The translations under genes were made by a program, and so were the position numbers. This document shows, piece after piece, positions 44,726 to 56,289 of a stretch of DNA of 64,000 nucleotides (positions are counted from its first letter, which is position 1; every line of letters starts with the position of its first letter). Source of the stretch: Cephalotrichum gorgonifer (lineage: Eukaryota > Ascomycota > Sordariomycetes > Microascales > Microascaceae); assembly GCA_900312665.1 (NCBI GenBank), contig ONZQ02000009.1, forward strand, positions 1,474,744 to 1,538,743, given 5' to 3'. The notes under the pieces are model-generated. The model was not told the origin of the DNA, made no database searches, and saw only the letters and a program-made list of their open reading frames with translations.

Positions 44726-44798
44726 GGTCCAATAGTCTAGTCGGTTAGGACGTGGGATTCTGATTCCCAAGACCTCGGTTCGAATCCGGGTTGGACCT
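44726..44798 (+). tRNA. tRNA-Gln(CTG)
   Basis: A 73-nt intronless cloverleaf. Acceptor GGTCCAA/TTGGACC, anticodon stem TGGGA/TCCCA, anticodon CTG at 44760-44762, T arm CTCGGTTCGAATCCGGG. A T5 terminator lies at 44810-44814. Confidence 0.93.
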
Positions 44799-44964
44799 TT
44801 CATTTTGCATTTTTGCCTTAGTTAGACACAACTACAAGAACCCACCCACCGGCTAATATTCTAGTAAGCACTAGATGCGGGGCCTAGTCTTTACTAGATT
44901 CCGACCTGTGCCAGTCCCTATGAAAGCGAATTATACAGGTTTCCGATGCAGAATATTAAAAAGG

Positions 44965-45360
44965 TCAGCAAAAATGCGCTGATGCCGAACCGCCCTGCAC
45001 ATCCTTCATCATGACACTCCATACTGCTGCAACGAGTGTGCAGATGATGAAACCAACGCATCCGCAGAGAAAGGCAGCAGCGCAGTCGGTCCGCTCAATA
45101 ATGTGTAGCCCCCATCCATTCGAGGTCTCTCTGGTGCTATCTTTCCTTATTTCCTCGCTGAGCTTCCTGGGAATCATGTTGAATCGGATGGGAAGGACGT
45201 CTGCATGATCGGGATGGTCGAAGAAATGCTTGAGGATTGATGAGACGAGAGGTGGTGAGCTATCTTGTGCCTCAAAACTGTAAACAGTCTGGTCTAGGTG
45301 AGATGGGGTGGAGGTAGACTCGGTCACCTCGACCAAGTCACCTTTGAATACCCTAAACTA
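44965..45360 (-). pseudogene. Fragment of a fungal membrane-anchored protein C-terminus
   Basis: An open minus-strand stretch without a credible ATG encodes about 120 residues. It contains RKLSEEIRKD, then GWGLHIIERTD, one membrane helix (CGCVGFIICTLVAAVWSV) and KDVQGGSAS. This order (Gly-Trp-Gly, helix, Val-Trp-Ser-Val, Lys-Asp-Val-Gln-Gly) is the C-terminal module of a family of uncharacterised fungal proteins often seen with incompatibility-type genes. The usual extension after the Gln-Gly motif and the large N-terminal part are missing, so this is a remnant. Confidence 0.5.
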
Positions 45361-45990
45361 CATATGTACTTTGAAATCACTCGGTAAGGATAGCCTTCTC
45401 TAGAGGTGTTATTGCAGCATGACCAAGTCGATTTTCCCGTTCGGAGTGACCGGGCGGGGACACGAATAATACTGAGCCTGCCATTCGTCGCTAGTCTGGA
45501 TGCATTATCTCTCTCTATAGAAGACTTCTCGTCAAGACTGTTCTTGAATCCAAGTAGTACCGGTACTTTCCCGTTATGGTTAGCAGGTCACTACTGGCAT
45601 GGTGTGGAGAGGACACTAGTGATTCCAGCATTGCTCCGATTTAGCGAGGCATGTCTTATTGGCCAGACCTCGGCCCGGACGACCTATTTCCTGTTTTCTT
45701 ACCAAAATCGGGGGACATCCCCCCCTACCTTACCCAACTTCCCCGTGGGACATCCCCAGATGCTCCCCACAACCATCTGCACGGTAATATTTTCCCATGG
45801 GGTAAAGTCCGAGCTGTTGGGTCGCTCACCTGGGGGATATAAATTCGAAGGGAGCATCTACACTTTGGGGTGAATCTGGTACTCTTCATCTCTCCGCCCC
45901 AAAGCTCTTGAACAAGACGTTTTAACTCCATTCCGATTTCAGTCTTGCACTTGGGCTCATATTCTTCGTTTAAGATCCCCCCATCTCATC
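45361..45990. promoter_or_regulatory. Promoter region of the alpha-glucoside transporter
   Basis: A TATAAA lies at 45838-45843, about 150 bp before the ATG. Three CreA-type SYGGRG motifs precede it: minus-strand CTGGGG at 45754-45759 and GTGGGG at 45765-45770, and plus-strand CTGGGG at 45830-45835. The cluster fits glucose repression of a sugar transporter, but remains an inference from short motifs. Confidence 0.45.
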
Positions 45991-47607
45991 ATGGCTCCCG
46001 ATATCGAAGCCAGAAAGGCCGATACCGAGGCCCACGAGATGGCGACCAATGTCAAGAAGGAGCCTGAGTATCTCGACTTCGTGCAGGAGGCCACGGATTC
46101 CGAGCACCAGATGTCTCTCCTTCAAGCTCTACAGCTGTATCCCAAAGCTGCCGGCTGGTCCGTCGCCCTATCGGCGTGTCTCATTATGGAGGGCTATGAC
46201 AAATCCCTTCTCGGCTCGCTCTATGCCTTCCCAGCCTTCAAGCGCCAGTTTGGGATGGAGATGCCCGATGGCACCTACCAGGTCACTGCGCCTTGGCAGG
46301 CCGGGCTGTCCAACGGCGCTCAGGTCGGCTCCATCATCGGCCTTCTCGGGAGCGGCACCCTGGCCGAGCGGTTTGGCTACCGTATCGTGATAATGGGCTC
46401 CCTCGTCGCCATGATCGCTTTCATCTTTCTCATGTTTTTCGCGGTGAACATAGAGATGCTGCAGGCCGCCTACATCCTGGTCGGCATCCCATGGGGTGTC
46501 TTCCAGACCATCACCACGACCTACGCAGCTGAGGTGTGCCCCACGATCCTCCGCCCTTACCTTACCACGTTCGTCAACCTCTGCTGGGTCATCGGCCAGC
46601 TCACCGCCGCCGGCGTCCTCCGCGCCTTCGTCGGCGACGCGGGCCAGTGGGCCTGGCGGATACCCTACGCCATCCAGTGGGCCTACCCCGTCCCCATCCT
46701 CATAGCCGTCTACCTGGCCCCGGAGTCGCCCTGGTGGCTCGTCCGCAAGGGCCGCCTCGACGACGCCGAGAAGTCCCTCCAGCGACTCACAAGCCGAAAG
46801 ATGCAGGAGGTGGCGCGTTTCGACCCGCGAAAGACCGTCGCCATGATGGTCCACACGAACGAAATAGAGAAGGCCCAGGTCGCGGGGACGTCGTATATGG
46901 ACTGCTTCCGCGGTGTTAACCTGCGCCGTACGGAGATCACCTGCGCTGTGTGGGCCGCCCAGGCGCTGTGCGGGAACGTCTTCATGATATACTCGAGCTA
47001 CTTCTACCAGCTGGCGGGCCTTCCCACGGAGCACGCGTTTAGCATGACGGTGGGGCAGTACGGCATGGCCTTCGTGGGGACTCTCCTATCCTGGGTCTGC
47101 ATAGTCTACTTCGGCCGCCGGACCCTCTACGCCACGGGCCTATTCACTCTTTTTGCCATCCTCCTCATCATCGGCATCATCTCCGTCACGCCTGCCTCGG
47201 CGGGGTCGAGCTGGGGCACCGCGTCGCTGGTCCTCGTGTACACCTTTACTTACGACCTGTTCATCGGACCCATCTGCTATTCCCTCGTGGCCGAGATGCC
47301 CTCTACCCGGCTGCGACCAAAGACGGTGGTGCTGGCGCGCGCGACGTTCAATATCTGCGGTATCATCGACGCGGTGCTCATGCCGTATATGCTGAACCCG
47401 ACGGCATGGAACTGGGGGGGCAAGGCGGGCTTCTTTTGGGCGGGCAGCTGCTTGATGTGCGCGGTGTACATGTACTTGCGGCTGCCTGAGCCACGGGGCA
47501 AGACGTACGGCGAACTAGATGTCCTTTTCGAGCAGAAGGTTGGTGCGCGCAAGTTTGGGAAGGCAAAGGTGAATCCTGTGAGTGGCAGCGTGGAGATTAG
47601 TGAGTGA
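45991..47607 (+). CDS. Alpha-glucoside (maltose-type) MFS transporter
   Basis: A proton-coupled sugar importer in the plasma membrane. Single exon, 538 aa, 12 predicted membrane helices with cytosolic ends. Sugar-porter marks: GYDKSLLGSLYAFPAF in helix 1, PESPWWLVRKGR before the central loop, YFGRRTLYATG, and the C-terminal PEPRGKTYGELDVLFEQKV, which is characteristic of the fungal maltose/alpha-glucoside permease branch. It lies next to a GH13 alpha-glucosidase and a Zn2Cys6 regulator, so it probably feeds disaccharide to the cytosolic enzyme. CreA-type motifs precede it. Maltose, isomaltose, turanose or sucrose cannot be distinguished here. Confidence 0.93.
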   Translation: MAPDIEARKADTEAHEMATNVKKEPEYLDFVQEATDSEHQMSLLQALQLYPKAAGWSVALSACLIMEGYDKSLLGSLYAFPAFKRQFGMEMPDGTYQVTAPWQAGLSNGAQVGSIIGLLGSGTLAERFGYRIVIMGSLVAMIAFIFLMFFAVNIEMLQAAYILVGIPWGVFQTITTTYAAEVCPTILRPYLTTFVNLCWVIGQLTAAGVLRAFVGDAGQWAWRIPYAIQWAYPVPILIAVYLAPESPWWLVRKGRLDDAEKSLQRLTSRKMQEVARFDPRKTVAMMVHTNEIEKAQVAGTSYMDCFRGVNLRRTEITCAVWAAQALCGNVFMIYSSYFYQLAGLPTEHAFSMTVGQYGMAFVGTLLSWVCIVYFGRRTLYATGLFTLFAILLIIGIISVTPASAGSSWGTASLVLVYTFTYDLFIGPICYSLVAEMPSTRLRPKTVVLARATFNICGIIDAVLMPYMLNPTAWNWGGKAGFFWAGSCLMCAVYMYLRLPEPRGKTYGELDVLFEQKVGARKFGKAKVNPVSGSVEISE

Positions 47608-48010
47608 TGGAAGGATCGGCAGCCGCGGATCGTTTACAGCTGTTGAAATAAACTGTTTTGAGATCTCTTATTTACAAGAAATAAGACAAGACTAATATTT
47701 TTTTTAATAACTTTCTCATCTTGATCGATCCTCTGAAGTATGGTTTGAGTACGTTGAATTTGTAGTATAAGTCTTAGCCAAGTGGAGTAAATTTCAATAC
47801 ACGTACGGACGCTATATATGATTGGATCTACCAGCATATATATGTGACAGTCCTCATTATGTTTCGGTAGCAGTAGCCGCATCCGTCATACCAATGATAA
47901 ACTATGGATGAGCCCGGGATACATACTTTGGCTTTAAGTAGGTCGCATTGTATGAGCATACAAGTGACCGTTTGATGTATATTCTTGGATGGATCTATTC
48001 TTCGTTACGC
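47608..48010. other. Convergent spacer between transporter and alpha-glucosidase
   Basis: AT-rich 3' flanks, no gene. Confidence 0.5.
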
Positions 48011-49765
48011 TTATCTAACCCAGTAAACTCTACCCTCGTATGGCCCCAGTGTATCACTTTCCACTTTCCCATCCTTGGTGCTTATCGCCAACTCTATCGT
48101 AGCAGCCTTGCAGTCTTCAGGAAGATATACCTTTTTACAACTGTTCGAGAAGTTAAGAGAGATCAAAGCCTTCGTCTCTATTGTCTCCATCGACTCCCCG
48201 TTCGTGGAAGAAACGGCACAGTTGTCTAGCGTCTTAGTGTAGGTGAACAAGGCGGTGTTGTCATGGCCATATTCCGTGAACAATCCGTGGGTGAACAGGC
48301 TATGGTACTGCTTGCGGAAGCTGATCAAGTGCTTCCAGAACATCAAGGGACTGTCATGTTCGCCGAGCTGTTTCTGGACATTGACTTCCCGGTAATTGTC
48401 GTGAACTCGCATCCATGGCTTGCCCGTCGAGAACCCACCGTTCTCCGAGTCGTCCCACTGCATCGGAGTCCTCGCGTGATCACGCGCGAGATAGGCTATC
48501 CCATCCATGGCGGCGTTCATCTCCTTGGGATCATTGCCCGTCGAATCTTTCATCCTGGCGTAGAAGTTCTGCGTCTCCAGGTCCTTATACTCTTCCACAG
48601 GCCACTCGCGCGGGACGTTGACCATGCCGATCTCCTGTCCCTGATAGATGAAGAGAGTTCCCGTGAGCGTGGTGAGCATCAAGGCGAGGAGCTTAGCGGA
48701 CGCCTCCCGATGTTCCGGTGCATCGGAAGCAAAGCGTGTGATGGAACGTGCGCTATCGTGGTTCTCAGCAAAGACGGTGGTCCACATGTCCGTGCCCTGT
48801 ATGAAGCGCTGCCATTTCCCGAGCGCCGTCTTGACGTCCCGGAGATCAAACGGCTCCGGGATATACTTCCAAACGGTACCCATACCCAGGTAGACCATAT
48901 CAAAGTGGAAGACCATGTTTAGCTCACGTTCTCGGGCGCTAACATAGCGGAGTATCTCCTTCGCGTCTGGTGTGCAAGGGAGCTCGCCAACCGTCATAAC
49001 CTCGCCAAAGGGATCCATTGCGTCGCGGACCATCTCCTTGAGGAAATCATGCATTTTGGGACCGTTGCAGAATAGAGGATAGGCGTACTGCCACGCACTG
49101 CCCGGTTCTGTGACCGGGGCATTGACGAATTCAGCTGGCTTGCTGTACTTGTTCACTGTGTCGATGCGGAACCCATCGACCCCCTTCTCAAGCCAGAATC
49201 GCACGGCCGAATCGTAGATTGCCTTGCGCGTCTCCTCGTTGTCCCAGTTGAGGTCGGGCTGCTCGGGCGCGAAGTAGTGGAGGTAGTACTCCTGCGTCTT
49301 CTCGTCCCACTCCCAGACACTCCCACCGAAGCTGGCGCGCCAGTTATTGGGGGGGTGGCGGTTTCCTGAGGCGTCGTAGCGGGGCTGTCGCCAGATGTAC
49401 CAGTCTCGTTTGGGGTTGTCCTTCGAAGAGCGGGATTCCTGGAACCAAGCGTGTTGACAAGAGGTATGGTTGATGACGAGGTCCAGAATTAGTCGCATAC
49501 CCCTCTGATGCAGGCCATGGGTCAGCTCATCCATGTCTGCAAGGCAGCCGAAGGGAGCGTGGATGTCCTCGTAATCCGAAATATCGTAGCCCATGTCGAC
49601 TTGGGGGCTCTTGTACATGGGTGATAGCCAGACGACGTCGATGCCCAGGTCTTTGAGGTAGTCTAGTTTCGAGATGAGCCCAGGGATATCGCCCAAGCCA
49701 TCTCCATCAGAGTCCTTGAAGCTGGCAGGGTAGACCTGATAGACCACTGCATCTTTCCACCACAT
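48011..49765 (-). CDS. Alpha-glucosidase (maltase/isomaltase), GH13
   Basis: Hydrolyses terminal alpha-glucosidic bonds of short oligosaccharides in the cytosol; there is no signal peptide. Single exon, 584 aa, usual length. It starts MWWKDAVVYQVYPASF, the standard GH13 opening, at ATG 49765. Conserved regions: DLVINHTS, GFRIDTVN with nucleophile D202, VGELPCT with acid/base E261, and FAENHDSAR with the stabiliser D337. The C-terminal domain is beta-rich and ends in YWVR. It is divergent from the Zn2Cys6 gene across 480 bp and convergent with the transporter, forming a MAL-type cluster. Confidence 0.95.
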   Translation of the reverse strand: MWWKDAVVYQVYPASFKDSDGDGLGDIPGLISKLDYLKDLGIDVVWLSPMYKSPQVDMGYDISDYEDIHAPFGCLADMDELTHGLHQRGMRLILDLVINHTSCQHAWFQESRSSKDNPKRDWYIWRQPRYDASGNRHPPNNWRASFGGSVWEWDEKTQEYYLHYFAPEQPDLNWDNEETRKAIYDSAVRFWLEKGVDGFRIDTVNKYSKPAEFVNAPVTEPGSAWQYAYPLFCNGPKMHDFLKEMVRDAMDPFGEVMTVGELPCTPDAKEILRYVSARERELNMVFHFDMVYLGMGTVWKYIPEPFDLRDVKTALGKWQRFIQGTDMWTTVFAENHDSARSITRFASDAPEHREASAKLLALMLTTLTGTLFIYQGQEIGMVNVPREWPVEEYKDLETQNFYARMKDSTGNDPKEMNAAMDGIAYLARDHARTPMQWDDSENGGFSTGKPWMRVHDNYREVNVQKQLGEHDSPLMFWKHLISFRKQYHSLFTHGLFTEYGHDNTALFTYTKTLDNCAVSSTNGESMETIETKALISLNFSNSCKKVYLPEDCKAATIELAISTKDGKVESDTLGPYEGRVYWVR

Positions 49766-50245
49766 GTTTGAGTTCTGGCTGTAAAACGTGTAATAGATAA
49801 AAAGAAAACGAATGTTAAGTGTGCAGCTTAGGTAGCGAAAGCTGTATACCGGGATAGTTATTGCGATGGCGCTGACTAGGTATAATACCAAGGTGAAGTT
49901 TCCTCTTTCATCCCGTATTAAATAGTTGTCACTACACTCGGAACTGACGAGAAGATGGAGCCTAGAAGTACCGGTACCTACCCTACAGAAATGCAACTGT
50001 ACTCCGTAGTGAGTTCATCATTGCTTAGCGGGGTTATGTATTAGTGCTCTGCCCTCGTGGATGAGGGGGTGGCTCCAAAAATAACGAAGCCCGATTGGTT
50101 TGACCTCGGCCCGGGCTAGCCCAGACTGGGGGACCCCACCAGCATATCAATGAGTTCACCAGGCCAAGGGCGGGCCGAAGTTGGACCAACCATATCATCT
50201 CCTCACTCCTCTCCCCTTTCCACACCAGTTGCATCCCCAAAAGCC
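49766..50245. promoter_or_regulatory. Shared divergent promoter of alpha-glucosidase and regulator
   Basis: 480 bp between the two start codons. Several CGG triplets, including in a CTCGGCCCGGGC stretch near 50105, could serve Zn2Cys6 binding, but I do not see a clear paired site. Confidence 0.4.
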
Positions 50246-51728
50246 ATGAGCATGCCGCAAAAAAGGGCATCCCAAGCTTGCACCCCTTGCCGAACCCGTA
50301 AGGTCCGATGTAAGTTCCGAAAGCCGATACATCAGCCCAAGAGCTACCACTCTGACGGAGCGTCCAGGCAACGGAAAGCAACCCTGCCAAGAGTGCGGCC
50401 ATCTCAACATAGCCTGCACTTTCCGGCCCCGGTGCGCCTCGGCAGCGTCCCGCACCCACGCGAAGCCCCGATCGGTGATATCAACACTTATATATAGCGG
50501 GTCCAATTCAACTAGGCCGCTGGCTGCTTCCACCCGCGAAAGACCGGGGCTCACTATCACCGCTGATGATGAATTCTTCCTCGGGCTACTACCCGATTAC
50601 TGGGCATACGTCTACACAACCTGTCCGCTTATCAGCATCCAAACCGTCAAGGATTCCCTCGCAAGACGCGGATCAGAGGCGATCCATGCGGCCTTTTCTT
50701 ATGCCTACGCCGCCGCGACCCTGGCGGTGGCGTCAAGCGACAGCCGGGACGGGAGCACCAATATGATTTCGGACCTCATATCGCGAGCGTTGCATATTTG
50801 CCCCGTTGTTCGCGATAAATCACAAATCAACCTGACGAGGATTGTCATCTCCGTCTACCTCCGCATCGCGTTCGGGGTGCTCCGGGACCGCGACATGGAG
50901 CTGTTCTATCACCGCGAGGCCGTCACCATGCTCCAGATCATCGGCGTAGACCAGCCACTACGATGTCCATCTGTCACCGAGGGAGACGTCGAGGTCTGGC
51001 AACGCCTACACTGGGTCGTCTTCATATTCGATCAGCTCTCCTCCATTGCCCACGATCGAATGAGCCTGATCACGCCCCCAGAAACAACCCCGCTACAAGA
51101 CGACGCGATGCCGGACGATGTCTACGCGAGTTTCACTCGGGCATCTGCCCTCTACCAGCTTGTCGACCCGGACTTTCTAAGCTTTTGGCGCGACAAGGAG
51201 GGCAGTCCTACCCTCACCCACGAGTGGATCATCGCTAAGCAGGAAGCTTTCGACCAGCAACGAAAGCTTGTGCAGGACGCCTGTCCCGACCTCGCGCCAC
51301 TCCAGCGTGCGGATCTTGTTCTAACATGCCAGTGGCTCCGGCTCCTCGTATGGCAGATGGCTACTCGCAAGTACCTCCTGCGCTCTGACGCCCTGCAGGA
51401 TTACATGCTGCTCTACTTCCCCGTCCAGGAGTCGGTTTATCTGCGGGGGATTCTCCGAGAGCTCGAGGGGCAGCCCCTCCGGGTCGGTATTGGTTTTGTA
51501 AGGAAGTTGTTCGAAGTCGTCGATTCTGCTTCGGATGTGTTGACGGTCTCGGCGGGGTTGCAATTGCCCGAGGACGGGAGTGTGGTTAGGCAATGGCTGG
51601 ATAATACCTGCCATCTTATACGGTACATTCAGCAGTCTGGAAAACTAAACGATATCCAGAGGGCTATCCTCCAACAAAAACTGGAGTCCCTGGAGGCTGT
51701 GCAGGCTGAGTTCGGCTGTGTTATATAG
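50246..51728 (+). CDS. Zn2Cys6 regulator of the alpha-glucoside cluster (MAL-activator/AmyR-like)
   Basis: Exons 50246-50309 and 50368-51728 across a 58-bp intron (GTAAGT donor, CTGAC branch), 474 aa. The intron interrupts the third cysteine codon. Once spliced, the cluster is C12, C15, C22, C28, C31, C38 with the basic CRTRKVRC core. Further on, the ITADDEFFLGLLPDYWAYVY and TVKDSLARR region and the middle LHWVVFIFDQLSSIAHDRMSL match maltose-activator-like fungal factors. An in-frame ATG at 50150 could add 32 residues. It probably activates the two neighbouring genes; this is inference from context and family. Confidence 0.85.
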
Positions 51729-52290
51729 GATTACCTGATCCGACTCCTTGACTCCTTGAGTCTCATTTTCGGACGATGCGGCCAGGAACGGCAGAGGAGT
51801 AATATAGGCTTAGGCACGAGGTCCAACTAATTAGGCAAGGAGCGACGGTTTACAGGAATGGCACATTTTCATGAAAGCGAGTTCTATAAATATACTTCCC
51901 CACTAGATATCTCGTGAAACTTAAACTTCAACCTTCAACAAATGCAGGACTTGGTTCGGGTCAGCTTATGCCCGATCCACTGCATGTTATAGGGGCTTAA
52001 TATACGGCGCTCTTAATTTATTGGATAATACATTGATCGGCCTTTTGAGCCGGGTGGCTTGGGCACTGCGTGTGGCGGAAAGATTTCATCCCAGTTTCTT
52101 CGCTTGGCGTTTATTAAATGCATCCGCCCGCCCAGCATTGAGTTTCTACTGCTCTTGACCTTAGTACATAAGCTCCTCTATCCCGGGTTGGCTCGAAAAA
52201 TACCCACGGCACCGCGACATCCTTGTATCGTACCCTTTCTCCTCTTTGCCCTTCCCGTTAAAGCCCGAGTGCTGTCCAAGAGCGCGCGCC
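51729..52290. other. Intergenic, promoter of the next gene
   Basis: No gene seen. Confidence 0.5.
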
Positions 52291-53282
52291 ATGGCTATTG
52301 TTACCCCTCTACTAGCCTTCGTCGTTTGGGTGTCGTATGCACTAGCCCAGCCTGGATGCCAGACCCAGTCCCTCAGCAATCCGATTCACCAGCGCTACCC
52401 AAGCTACATCACCGGTACGATCAATGGTACCTTTGTTCTCGGGTTCATACCTCGCGACGTCGCCGACTCGCTGCTGCCAGAAGGCTACGAGTTCCTTGAC
52501 GATGAATACGTGGGAACTCTTATGAGCCAGGTGGAAGGCTACTTTCCCGTGCTCGTCTCGGCGGTCTACTTCCATGATATACGGGCCGACGGTGAATACT
52601 TCACTAACGATTATGGGGTATATATTCACGGAATTCACCTCGTTTGCTCGATATCTTACTGACTTGTTAACTCCAGCACATCTCGTTCGAGCTCCCGTTC
52701 GTCAATGCGTTCCGTGATGGGAGGACGCCGTTCCGCTACACGTACCTGCAAATGACCGAGATTGTGGTGGATAGCAAGCCGAATTCCGTCGCGGAGCGCT
52801 ACGGTGTCCCGCATATCATCCGGTCAGTATACGATCCCGAGTGCGACGCGTATCAGTGGGTCGACACTGCGTCGCAGAACAATGTTCCCGCTGGGTCGAC
52901 GAAGCTTAGGGGTATCCCGGCGGACCAATCGAGGCGGAATATCGAGGTTGTATCCGCTCTGCAGGTCACGCGTGAGGCCCGGCCATTTACCACGGAGGAG
53001 TTGAAGGGCATCGTGAGTCAGCCTATGTTTGGTGATAACGGGGACGGCCGGCTGTGCGGAGGGAGGCGCGTATTTTGGGGCGAGGAGGATACAGGGTTTG
53101 AGGAGGTAGTGGAGACGAAGGGTGAGGTGACTATCACTGGGGAGTTCGACGGCCTCGATGTTCTCTGGGGAGGCGACGCGAAGTGGGATCGAGTGTATGG
53201 GATTCGAGGAGGAGGGGGGTTTGTCCAGGAAGACTTTGTGGATTGTAGGATTTTGCAGTGGGTAGAGCCTGAGGAGGCCTAG
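52291..53282 (+). CDS. Secreted protein, possibly acetoacetate-decarboxylase-like fold
   Basis: Exons 52291-52617 and 52677-53282 across a 59-bp intron (GTATAT donor), 310 aa. The first 19 residues are a signal peptide ending at ALA. The N-terminal part GFIPRDVADSLLPEGYEFL and later FELPFVNAFRDGRTPFRYTY recall the acetoacetate decarboxylase-like superfamily, where a lumen binds small ligands. I cannot identify the Schiff-base Lys, so enzymatic activity is doubtful. The role is unknown. It follows the alpha-glucoside cluster in the same direction as the regulator but has its own promoter. Confidence 0.7.
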
Positions 53283-53635
53283 GTAGCTCTGTTTGAAGGA
53301 ATTAACCTTTTTTCCCCCCAAAGGAGCAAGCCTCTTTCGTGGGAATAGCAGGGTCCCCTTTCCATTAGCCCCACTCACTACCGGGGCCGGGTTACATGGA
53401 TGTCACAGTGACCCGACTTCCGACAGGGTCAAGTGGTCCGGCCGGAGCCAGTTTGAGTCGATTTCCGAGAAGCAATGAAGCATCCCGTGGTAGACTTGGT
53501 GTAAAATGATGACAGCCTATGCCATTCCCTGGGCTGGGGCATAATCCTGTGATAGTGGCTTAATTTGGTGATTCTGCTGGCAAAGTAAAACATATCCGGT
53601 CAATGGAATACGATAGGAGATTAACAAACACAATG
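53283..53635. other. Convergent spacer
   Basis: No gene seen. Confidence 0.5.
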
Positions 53636-56289
53636 CTAGTACTTCTCCGAGCCTGCTGTTTCCTTCCCGTACGCATCGTACCTGTGTCCCATTAACGATG
53701 CCTTCTTGCTCATGTCCCCCTTGTGGAGCTTCACCAGATAGTCTCGGAACTCCCTCGACATCTGCACCGTCGCCTTGATGTGGTCTGACTTGATTAGAAC
53801 ACGACCCTGTTTGTCCTTGTGGCCCTGGGCTTCCGCAAGCGCCACAGCAACCTGGAAAGCTGGGCACAAGTTTACGTTAGCTCTCATTTCGAGGACGAAA
53901 TCGACACTATCACAATCGACACTATTACGACGTAACAGGACTCACAGTTTCTGATCTCCCTGCCGTTCCACTTCAGGGACTGCAGCTCCTGAGACTGGAC
54001 GTAGTCCTTGGCAGACTGCGTGATCCGCATCGTCGTCTCCCTATCCTCCTCGAGCTTTTCGAAGAAGCCGCCCCAGAGGCGGTCGCGTTCCTCGTCCTGA
54101 AACTCAGGATAGTGGATCTGCACATGGATACGAGACATGAATGCTTCGTCAAAGGTTCCGACCCTGTTCGTAGTTAGGAAGAGGATGCCTTTGTAGTATT
54201 CCAGGGCGCGGAGGAAGCCTGCGACGAGATGGTTGCGCTCGATATCCTGCACCTGTCTCTGCTCCATGTAGATGTCGGCCTCGTCGATAAGGATGATGGC
54301 GCCCCATCTCTCCGCTAGCTTGAACCACTTGAGAAGGTTCTGTTCGATGTCTTTAGGGTCAACTCCGATATCTGAGCACGTCAATGAGAGCAGAGGTCGC
54401 TCTGTGTAGTCCGCAATGCATTCTGCGATAGTTAGCAAGACTCTGTTGGATCTTCCGCCGTTCTCTTACCTGCAGTATAGGTCTTTCCTACCCCAGGTCG
54501 GCCGTGGAGCAAAATAGTCAAGCCCTCGCCTTTTCCTTCGACGAAATCAGCAGACCATGTTGTGTCTGCCTTCCTAAGTGTTGGCGATTTGTGGACTTGG
54601 GTGATTTTCTTGATCGCCAGTTCCTCGCGCGTGGACGACCGGCTGCTCTCTCTCATGTACATCTGAGTTAAATTCTTGATGAACTCCTTTGTGCTAGGCT
54701 TCATAACGAGACGCTCAAAATGTGCACTGTCAAAGGAAGGTTCTTGAAACCCGTCGACATCCAACAGCTCTGCGATAGAAAACATATTAGTGCCAAGTTC
54801 TTTGTTGGCCTTGGCCAGGAATGGCCAAACTAACCCCACGATCTAGTCTTGAATACAAACGACTCTACCTCGCGGTCGCATAGAAAGTATTGATGGTCTG
54901 TCAGCTCCTCCCTGGCCAGGCCACCTATAGAGGTGTATCCCTTGAATTTAGGCGTCACTGCGTGTTGATAGATTGTCTCTTCGCAATTTTTGCAACTGCA
55001 GATCTTCAATGGACCCGATTCTGGTGCGGTGAGATGAATAAACTCGGCACCATCCGTGTTCCATCTCTGATACTGCAGTGGATCTGGCATGGCTAAGCCC
55101 GAGTACTGAATAACCTAATATTAGAAAGGATATCTAATTATATGGGAACGATACTTACGTGTCTCGGAACTTGGGTAGTGAAACCGTCAAAGTAATAGCA
55201 GCGGACCTTGCGGCGAAGCTTGCACCACTTCCTGCCTCGGTCCACGAAGTGCTGTCGGATCACCGGGACCTCGTCTTCAGTGATGTCGTCTGCGAAACGC
55301 AGGTATTCACAGGGATATGCATTTAGAGAGGGGATCTTCTTCTCTCCTGCGAAGGGCAGGATGGTAGTCCTTCTGTCCGTGGGGCCAACCGAGCCGCCAT
55401 GTGAAGAAATCCCCCAAACTTGGACTGAGTAGTACATACTTGCGCCGTAAAGGAGGCTATTCATTGCCGATCTCACAACGTTTGGCTCATGAGCGCCCTT
55501 ATTGGAGACATCCACGTAGACGTCTGAACCAGGCTTGAACAGAAGCCAGAGCATGTCATAAGTAGCGTACCCCCTTGCGTGGCGCTCCCTCTCTGCATCT
55601 ACTGCTTTCTGGACTTGTTCTCTGACGAATTGCTGGACTATGCCGATGTGCTTGGCGGCCCAGCGATTCGGGCATGACGAATCACTCTCTTGCGCAATCG
55701 TTTCCACTCGCTTCCGATATTCCGTGAGTTCCTTTTCGAAAAATACGAAGACAGAGTACGGCTCTGGGATCCTGATAACATTTGGGAAGAAGTCGATTTC
55801 GGGGAAGTAGTCCACAACACACCGTAGGGCTTCTGCGACGGCGGGCGAGAGGATGTTGATGTACGGCTGGCCCGCACCCCTATCTGTCTTGGGGATGTCT
55901 TCTATGCTCGTGTTCGTGGTTACGGATAACACGTGCTGACTAGATTGCCGAACCTCGACGTATTCGAAGACTGGAGGTTCCTCTGATGCATCAAGTTTGG
56001 TGCGTCTTCCTTCAAAGAAGACAGAACCAGATTCCACGCCCACGTACTCGATTTTATACTTTATCAAGCCCGAGTCAGCCATTCCGCCAGCCGTTGCTTC
56101 GGGAGAAGCCTTTAGCGATGGATCTCTTGGTTGCGCAGGAGCCGCGTTGGGATCAAGGGGCCGTTGGGGTAGCGACAGGGCCACCGGTACAGCAGGGTCC
56201 CCATTTCGTTCGAGTTCTGAGGTTGCTGGGTTAACATGTTTGAGAGAAGCCTTTGGGTCCAGGCTTTGTCCCAGGGAGTTCGTCGCCAT
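53636..56289 (-). CDS. Fungal AAA ATPase with DUF7025-like N-terminal region
   Basis: A cytosolic ATP-driven remodelling protein; target unknown. Five exons: 55159-56289, 54835-55105, 54470-54769, 53946-54422 and 53636-53859. The introns are 47-86 bp and all phases agree, giving 800 aa. Residues 1-80 are Pro-rich and disordered. About 80-470 is the conserved fungal region with YKIEYVGVES, LWLLFKPGSDVY and SWELLDVDGF. The AAA core follows: Walker A GRPGVGKT (about 557-564), Walker B ILIDEAD (about 612-618), and sensor/Arg-finger region TTNRVGTFDEAFMSRIH. All ATPase motifs are intact. It is divergent from the DUF7708-like gene across 433 bp, so the two may be co-regulated. Confidence 0.9.

Noticed and set aside
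46168..47034. Long open frame (288 aa) on the strand opposite the MFS transporter
   Set aside because: Arises from high third-position GC of the transporter gene; Gly/Asp/Val-rich composition and no family resemblance.
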